The notes under the pieces are model-generated. The model saw nothing but the letters and a program-made list of their open reading frames with translations. It searched no databases and had not been told where the DNA came from. A DNA stretch of 11,662 bases from JBCBTJ01 sp964597685 (GTDB taxonomy: Bacteria > Pseudomonadota > Alphaproteobacteria > Caulobacterales > Hyphomonadaceae): positions 1 to 11,662 of the forward strand of contig CAZQZC010000077.1 of NCBI GenBank assembly GCA_964597685.1, given 5' to 3'. Shown piece after piece: positions 7,750 to 11,662 of the stretch (positions within the stretch are counted from its first letter, which is position 1; each line of letters starts with the position of its first letter). Made by a program: the position numbers and the translations under genes.

Positions 7750-8835
7750 TTACGGCATGCTTGCGAAGACTGCCTTGTGGATTTGGTCGCGGTGCGTTTG
7801 ATCCAATAGATTGCTGATGGCGTCAAACGTACGTCGTGCGGTCGCTGGACCGATGTCGTCAGCTTCGACAAGCGGGAGGGCGGCGTCGTTGGCTGGCGCA
7901 GACAGGCCATACCTGTCCTCCAACACCCTGTAATCTCGAGCCGCCACAATTCGTATCTGCTCAACGAGTTTGGGCTCCAGAATGTGCGCAGAGCGGACTA
8001 TCGCGCCTGCGCCGCGGCGAGCTTCGCGGTGCTCGTCTAGAGCAAGCTTACAGTCGAGTAAGACCTGCTCCGGTAAAGCTGCGTCGTCCATGGCGATCAT
8101 GAGCGCCAGTGAGGAGGCGTCGGGCGTCGGATTTGAAAAGCCCGGATCGATCCATTCCGTGTCGGCGATAGACTTCGCGTCCATCCCGGCCCAAGACAGG
8201 AAAGCGCCTTCAATATCGCCGCCTGCGATGAGATCTTCGAACCAACGCGCCGAAACCGTCTCCTGTCCGCAAGACCTCTCTAGGCCTTCGATCAAGCCAG
8301 CAAAGCCAACTTTGAGGTACTTTTTCACCTCAGGATGTTCGGATGCCGGGGCTCGAAATCGGCGACGATTGCGCATGGATTGGGCGACCATCGAGTTCAG
8401 AAAATCGACTGGCCGACGAAGCGTAAGCTTGATAGCGGGCTTGGCGCTCGGGAAACACGAATAAAGCTTCTCGAAGTCGAGCCGATGGTGCCGGCGCGCG
8501 ATTGATTCATGAGAGATCAAGATCTTATCGAAGTCGCCATTGCGCGCTTCGGCAGCTATTTCACCCAGCGAGCGGAACCGAACTTCGCACCCGGCGTCCG
8601 CAAGGATTTGTCGCCGCGTATCCCTGGGGTCGATTTGTGAAATGAGCAGGACATGATTGTCGGGCCTGACAATGTGCTGGAGGCGCTTGGGAACGTTGCT
8701 GTCGAAATACGCGACCTTTGGAACGAACACGCCAAGTTGGGCGAGTTGATCTCGGTTCGCACCGAGGAAGCGCTGTATGCTGGTCGTTCCCGTCTTCGGC
8801 AGTCCCGCGTGAATGATAAGCCGCTTCTCGTCCAT
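7750..8835 (-). CDS. Putative sulfotransferase (P-loop, PAPS-binding type), substrate unknown
   Basis: The 361-residue protein opens with IIHAGLPKTGTTSIQRFL (7-24). This matches the 5'-phosphosulfate-binding loop of sulfotransferases (PKTGTT), preceded by a short beta strand. A second region, KLTLRRPVDFLNSMVAQSM (136-154), has the Arg...Ser arrangement of the 3'-phosphate-binding motif. I see no signal peptide or membrane segment, so it is probably cytoplasmic. By family it would move sulfate from PAPS to a carbohydrate, lipid or other acceptor. The acceptor cannot be read from the sequence, and no glycan or PAPS synthesis genes are adjacent. The C-terminal half (about 230-361) is charged and I do not recognise it. 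The ATG at 8835-8833 has GGAG 6 nt upstream on its own strand. The gene runs against all its neighbours, separates coaX from rnj, and has lower G+C in sampled rows, which suggests later acquisition. Other P-loop enzymes remain possible. Confidence 0.72.
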   Translation of the reverse strand: MDEKRLIIHAGLPKTGTTSIQRFLGANRDQLAQLGVFVPKVAYFDSNVPKRLQHIVRPDNHVLLISQIDPRDTRRQILADAGCEVRFRSLGEIAAEARNGDFDKILISHESIARRHHRLDFEKLYSCFPSAKPAIKLTLRRPVDFLNSMVAQSMRNRRRFRAPASEHPEVKKYLKVGFAGLIEGLERSCGQETVSARWFEDLIAGGDIEGAFLSWAGMDAKSIADTEWIDPGFSNPTPDASSLALMIAMDDAALPEQVLLDCKLALDEHREARRGAGAIVRSAHILEPKLVEQIRIVAARDYRVLEDRYGLSAPANDAALPLVEADDIGPATARRTFDAISNLLDQTHRDQIHKAVFASMP

Positions 8836-8867
8836 CGCTCGCTCCGCCCGCTTGCCGACCTAAGTCG

Positions 8868-8892
8868 TTGCAGGCCGCAGAGCGAACTGCAA
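8868..8892. repeat. Inverted repeat TTGCAG-N13-CTGCAA, possible operator
   Basis: The two 6-nt arms (8868-8873 and 8887-8892) are perfect reverse complements separated by 13 nt, so their centres are 19 nt apart, about two helical turns. The dyad lies near the middle of the divergent spacer, where a dimeric regulator could act on both genes. The left arm coincides with the weak -35 candidate of rnj, so the same bases are being read in two ways. A 6-bp dyad can arise by chance. Confidence 0.3.
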
Positions 8893-8917
8893 TACACCGC
8901 GGTTTAGAGTGAGTATT

Positions 8918-8931
8918 TGGCGGAGACGCCA
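8918..8931 (+). promoter_or_regulatory. GNRA-capped hairpin abutting the rnj ribosome binding site
   Basis: TGGCG (8918-8922) pairs with CGCCA (8927-8931) around the tetraloop GAGA, which fits the stable GNRA class. The last stem base directly touches the GGGGGGA Shine-Dalgarno run (8932-8938), which lies 7 nt before the rnj ATG. In the 5' leader the stem could stack on, or compete with, ribosome access. It could also serve as a structure for RNase J feedback. That role is inference. Confidence 0.4.
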
Positions 8932-8945
8932 GGGGGGACGCGTGC

Positions 8946-10613
8946 ATGCCGGACACTGAATTGGTCTTCCTTCCGCTTGGCGGTTGCGAAGAAATCGGCA
9001 TGAACCTCAACGCCTACGGCTACGGCCCGCCCCATGCGCGAAAGTGGATCCTCGTCGATCTCGGCGTGACGTTCGGCGATCTGACGACGCCAGGCGTCGA
9101 TATCATCTGCGCAGATCCGTCATTCCTTGAGGACGAGGACATCGAGGCGATCTTCCTCACCCACGCCCATGAGGACCATATCGGCGCGTCGGGACTTCTT
9201 TGGCCGCGGTTCAAGGCCCCGATGTATGCAACGCCTTTCACGGCGGCGTTGGTCGCCGACAAGCTGAACGACCACAATCTCTCAGACGACATGCTGCATG
9301 TCCTGCCGCAGGGGGCGACGGTCGAGGCTGGGCCGTTCTCCGTGCGCTATGTGACGCTGACCCATTCGATCCCCGAGCCGAACGCCCTGGCGATCACGAC
9401 CCCCGAAGGTGTCATCCTGCACACCGGCGATTGGAAGATCGACCCGGATCCGTTGATCGGTCCGACGACGGATGTCGAGGCGCTGTCGGCCTATGGCGAC
9501 GCCGGCGTGCTGGCCATGGTCTGCGATTCGACCAATGTGTTCGAAGAGGGAGAGGCGGGCTCGGAGGCGACGGTGCGCCAAGCCCTGATCGACCTCGTCG
9601 GCTCGATCCCGACGGGTCGTATCGCCTTGGCGACCTTCGCGTCGAACGTCGCGCGCGTGGAGAGCGCGATCCGGGCGGCCGAGGCCAATGGCCGTCACGT
9701 TTGCTTGTCGGGCCGGTCGATGCACCGGATCGCCGCGGCTGCGAAATCTGTCGGCCTTCTGAAGGACGTGCAGGACTTCGTCGACGAGGAGGAGGCCGGC
9801 TATCTGCCGCCGGAAAAGGTGCTTTATCTCTGCACGGGCAGCCAGGGCGAACCGCGCGCCGCGCTGGGAAAGATCGCCCGCGGCGAGCATCGCCACATCA
9901 CGATGGGCGCGGGCGACACGGTGATTTACTCCTCCCGCGTCATCCCCGGGAACGAGCGGGAAATCTTCGCCATGCAGAACCTGCTGGCCGACAAGGGCGT
10001 TTCGATCATCACGCCGCGCATGATCAAGGATCCGATCCACGTGTCCGGCCACCCTTGCCGCGACGAACTGCGCCGGATGTACCAATGGGTTCGCCCGCGG
10101 ATCGCAGTGCCGGTTCATGGCGAACGCCGTCATACATTGGAGCACGCGACCTACGCCAAAAGCCTTCAGGTGTCGGAGGCCGTCTCCCCGAAGAACGGCC
10201 AGATGGTGCGCCTCGCGCCTGGTCCGGCGGAGATCGTCGACGGTGTTCCCGCAGGCCGCCTGTTCCTGGACGGGGACAAACTCGTGCCGGAGAATTCGGG
10301 CGGCATTCTCGAACGGCGCAAGCTTTCGCATTCCGGCATCGTGCACGTGTCCGTCGCCATCGACGAAGTTGGCCGCGTGGTCGACGGCCCACTCGCGACC
10401 GCGCGAGGGTTCTCAGAAGCCGACGGCCGTCCCGCGGATGAGAGCTTGGACGCATTGGACGAAGCGGGCGAACACGCTGTATCCTTGATGAAAGCAAAAG
10501 CGCTCGCCAATGACGAGGACGTCGAACGCGTTGTCGGGCGGGCCGTGCGTAAAGCCGCGGAGCGGGCCTTCGGACGCCGACCGGTCGTCGATGTCACGGT
10601 GTTGCGCGTTTAA
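8946..10613 (+). CDS. rnj: Ribonuclease J
   Basis: RNase J is a zinc-dependent metallo-beta-lactamase/beta-CASP ribonuclease with 5'-to-3' exonuclease and endonuclease activity, used in mRNA decay and rRNA 5'-end maturation. Metal ligands are visible in LTHAHEDHIG (His73, His75, Asp77, His78), LTHSIPE (His140), HTGDWKIDPDP (Asp162) and VPVHGE (His391). The beta-CASP region includes CDSTNV (193-198), TFASNVAR (230-237) and HVSGHPCRDELRRMYQW (365-381). The C-terminal domain, from about 450, is the family's usual oligomerisation and accessory part. Length is 555 residues, normal for the alphaproteobacterial form. The ATG at 8946 has GGGGGGA 7 nt upstream. In this lineage rnj usually follows birA or coaX directly; here the minus-strand gene intervenes, so it needs its own promoter or read-through. 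mce follows after 12 nt. Confidence 0.96.
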   Translation: MPDTELVFLPLGGCEEIGMNLNAYGYGPPHARKWILVDLGVTFGDLTTPGVDIICADPSFLEDEDIEAIFLTHAHEDHIGASGLLWPRFKAPMYATPFTAALVADKLNDHNLSDDMLHVLPQGATVEAGPFSVRYVTLTHSIPEPNALAITTPEGVILHTGDWKIDPDPLIGPTTDVEALSAYGDAGVLAMVCDSTNVFEEGEAGSEATVRQALIDLVGSIPTGRIALATFASNVARVESAIRAAEANGRHVCLSGRSMHRIAAAAKSVGLLKDVQDFVDEEEAGYLPPEKVLYLCTGSQGEPRAALGKIARGEHRHITMGAGDTVIYSSRVIPGNEREIFAMQNLLADKGVSIITPRMIKDPIHVSGHPCRDELRRMYQWVRPRIAVPVHGERRHTLEHATYAKSLQVSEAVSPKNGQMVRLAPGPAEIVDGVPAGRLFLDGDKLVPENSGGILERRKLSHSGIVHVSVAIDEVGRVVDGPLATARGFSEADGRPADESLDALDEAGEHAVSLMKAKALANDEDVERVVGRAVRKAAERAFGRRPVVDVTVLRV

Positions 10614-10625
10614 GAGGAGACCAAG
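10614..10625 (+). promoter_or_regulatory. Strong ribosome binding site of mce
   Basis: The 12-nt rnj-mce gap begins directly after the rnj stop and is almost filled by AGAGGAGA-type sequence. AGGAG at 10615-10619 sits 6 nt before the mce ATG. This is the best Shine-Dalgarno match in the window. It fixes the mce start and supports an rnj-mce operon. Confidence 0.7.
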
Positions 10626-11045
10626 ATGCAGATCGGACCCTTGAACCATGTCGGCGTTGCGGTGCCTTCGATCCCCGACGCCATCGAAACCTATCGCACG
10701 CTTTATGGCGCGACCGACATCACGGACCCCTTCGACATGCCCGAACAGGGGGTCAAGGTCTGCTTTGTGAACCTGCCGAACAGTCAGATCGAGCTGATCG
10801 AACCGCTGGGCGAGGACAGCCCAATCCACAATTTCATCAAGAACAACCCCAAGGGCGGCCAGCACCATGTCTGTTTCGAAGTGCCCGACATTTGGGAGGC
10901 CAAGGCCGAAATGGAGCGGCGCGGCGCGACCGTCCTGAACGAACCGCGCATTGGCGCCCACGGCACACTCATCATCTTCATCCACCCGAAGAATTCAAAC
11001 GGCGTGCTCGTTGAGCTGATGGAGACGCCGAAGGGCGATCATTGA
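10626..11045 (+). CDS. mce: Methylmalonyl-CoA epimerase
   Basis: The enzyme interconverts (S)- and (R)-methylmalonyl-CoA, linking propionyl-CoA carboxylase to methylmalonyl-CoA mutase in propionate catabolism. It belongs to the vicinal oxygen chelate (glyoxalase) superfamily. The 139-residue protein has two babab modules. The first is LNHVGVAVPSIPDAIETY (6-23), and the second starts at GGQHHVCFEVPDIWEAKAEM (77-96). Expected metal ligands are His8, Gln54 in NSQIELIEP, His80 or His81, and Glu130 in GVLVELME. The assignment of Gln54 is by analogy with the family. Length matches typical family members. The stop overlaps the next gene by one base (TGATG), which suggests coupled translation. Confidence 0.93.
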   Translation: MQIGPLNHVGVAVPSIPDAIETYRTLYGATDITDPFDMPEQGVKVCFVNLPNSQIELIEPLGEDSPIHNFIKNNPKGGQHHVCFEVPDIWEAKAEMERRGATVLNEPRIGAHGTLIIFIHPKNSNGVLVELMETPKGDH

Positions 11046-11275
11046 TGGAGCCGTTCTCCATCATCCTCATTTTCGTCGTCGCGTGGTGGCTGTGCTTCTT
11101 CATCGTGTTGCCCATCGGCGTGCACAGCCAGGAGGAGACGGGCGAGGTGGTCCAGGGCACCGAACCGGGCGCGCCTACCGCGCCCATGCTGAAGAAGAAA
11201 GCGATCTGGGCGACGATCGGGGGGGCGATTGTCACCGGCGCCGCGGCAATCATCATCACCGTGCTTGCGAATTGA
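11045..11275 (+). CDS. DUF1467 family small membrane protein
   Basis: The 76-residue product has two hydrophobic helices, about residues 4-24 and 54-74. They flank a hydrophilic segment containing LPIGVHSQEETGEVVQGTEP and a following GAPTAPMLKKKA. This is the pattern of the uncharacterised DUF1467 family, which in alphaproteobacteria commonly lies between mce and proS. No catalytic residues are recognisable, and the function is unknown. The start is ATG at 11045, sharing its A with the mce stop. A TTG one codon earlier (11042) is in frame but less likely. A 58-nt gap follows before proS. Confidence 0.85.
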   Translation: MEPFSIILIFVVAWWLCFFIVLPIGVHSQEETGEVVQGTEPGAPTAPMLKKKAIWATIGGAIVTGAAAIIITVLAN

Positions 11276-11333
11276 GCGCGGACGGCTAAGCGTTTCCGCG
11301 AGATCCATCGACCCAACATCCAACGGAGCGCCG
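11276..11333 (+). promoter_or_regulatory. Spacer before proS with a weak hairpin and a ribosome binding site
   Basis: CGCGGA (11277-11282) and TCCGCG (11295-11300) form a 6-bp stem with a 12-nt loop just after the DUF1467 stop. There is no T run after it, so it is not a standard intrinsic terminator. GGAG at 11325-11328 is the proS Shine-Dalgarno sequence, 5 nt before the ATG. I see no clear promoter boxes. Confidence 0.3.
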
Positions 11334-11662
11334 ATGCGCCTGTCCCGCTTTTTCCTGCCTGTGTCCAAGGACGTGCCCGCTGATGCGGCGATCGTGTCGC
11401 ATCAATTGATGCTGCGTACGGGCATGATCCGGCAGAACGGCGCCGGCATCTACACTTGGCTGCCATTGGGCCACAAAGTGCTCAAAAAGATCGAGCAGAT
11501 CGTGCGGGAAGAGATAAACCGCGCGGGCGCGATCGAAATGTTGATGCCGACGATCCAACAGGCCGAGCTGTGGCGCGAGACGGGGCGTTACGACGCCTAT
11601 GGCCCTGAGATGCTGCGGATCACCGACCGGCATGAGCGCGACATGCTCTATGGGCCGACAAA
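11334..11662 (+). CDS. proS: Prolyl-tRNA synthetase (ProS), N-terminal part
   Basis: ProS attaches proline to tRNA-Pro in the cytoplasm. The window contains the first 109 codons and the reading frame is open to the end of the sequence. The start is MRLSRFFLPVSKDVPADAAI, followed by SHQLMLRTGMIRQNGAGIYT. Class II motif 1 follows with WLPLGHKVLKKIEQIVREE (42-60) and AGAIEMLMPT, and then ELWRETGRYDAYGPEMLR. The segment is typical of bacterial ProS. Whether it is the shorter alphaproteobacterial form without the editing insertion cannot be seen here. The ATG at 11334 has GGAG 5 nt upstream. It follows the conserved order mce, DUF1467, proS. Confidence 0.96.
   Translation, partial: MRLSRFFLPVSKDVPADAAIVSHQLMLRTGMIRQNGAGIYTWLPLGHKVLKKIEQIVREEINRAGAIEMLMPTIQQAELWRETGRYDAYGPEMLRITDRHERDMLYGPT

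Larger units (their letters stand above)
8836..8945. promoter_or_regulatory. Divergent spacer between the sulfotransferase gene and rnj
   Basis: This 110-nt region separates two divergently transcribed genes, so it should hold promoters for both. It contains the inverted repeat TTGCAG (8868-8873) / CTGCAA (8887-8892), the 8-bp palindrome ACCGCGGT (8896-8903) and a hairpin at the rnj ribosome binding site. The only promoter-like pair I see for rnj is TTGCAG, 17 nt, AATACA (8891-8896). It matches consensus poorly (three of six in each box). I see no convincing -35/-10 pair for the minus-strand gene. Confidence 0.5.

Noticed and set aside
7970..8464. A 164-codon + strand open frame opposite the sulfotransferase gene
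   Set aside because: The minus-strand frame has the PKTGTT loop and a good ribosome binding site. The + frame is Ser/Arg-rich with no motif and no clear start signal.
8868..8896. Candidate sigma-70 promoter for rnj (TTGCAG, 17 nt, AATACA)
   Set aside because: Each box matches only three of six consensus bases. The left box is also one arm of the dyad, so I do not call it as a promoter.
7747..8945. Mobile element or attachment site around the sulfotransferase gene
   Set aside because: I looked for terminal inverted repeats, flanking direct repeats, a transposase or integrase and a tRNA gene, and saw none.
9282..10346. A 354-codon open frame on the minus strand opposite rnj
   Set aside because: It is a shadow of rnj with His/Arg/Asp-rich composition and no recognisable domain or ribosome binding site.
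9200..10441. A 413-codon open frame on the + strand inside rnj in another frame
   Set aside because: It lies fully within the well-supported RNase J gene, has an Arg/Gly-rich composition typical of shifted frames in GC-rich DNA, and shows no family motif.

Overview
The window is high-GC, tightly packed chromosomal DNA. It reads as a core-genome segment of an alphaproteobacterium. The evidence is the order nuoI-J-K-L-M-N, birA, coaX, rnj (ribonuclease J), mce, a DUF1467 gene and proS, which is a familiar alphaproteobacterial neighbourhood. The proteins also fit: a NuoL of 697 residues with a His-rich loop, a biotin ligase without a DNA-binding domain, a type III pantothenate kinase, and a single ribonuclease J. 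I cannot name the genus.

Layout. Positions 1-6234 hold the end of the complex I operon: the C-terminus of NuoI, then NuoJ, K, L, M and N, all on the + strand. Gaps are 10 nt or less except for an 89-nt nuoI-nuoJ spacer with two small hairpins. birA follows with a TTG start inside the nuoN stop (TTGA overlap), then coaX after 1 nt. From 7750 to 8835 a single minus-strand gene, a putative sulfotransferase, interrupts the row and converges on coaX with only 3 nt between the stop codons. A 110-nt divergent spacer (8836-8945) then leads to rnj, mce, the small membrane protein gene and the first 109 codons of proS, all on the + strand.

Function. Most of the window is energy and cofactor metabolism. 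NuoJ-N form the membrane, proton-pumping arm of NADH:quinone oxidoreductase. BirA charges biotin-dependent carboxylases, CoaX begins CoA synthesis, and Mce works downstream of propionyl-CoA carboxylase. RNase J handles mRNA decay and 5'-end processing, and ProS charges tRNA-Pro.

The unusual parts are the minus-strand sulfotransferase gene, which has lower sampled GC than its neighbours, and the divergent spacer. That spacer contains a TTGCAG-N13-CTGCAA dyad and a GNRA-capped hairpin abutting the rnj ribosome binding site. I found no CRISPR array, tRNA or rRNA gene, insertion sequence, or evidence of an undescribed multi-gene system.
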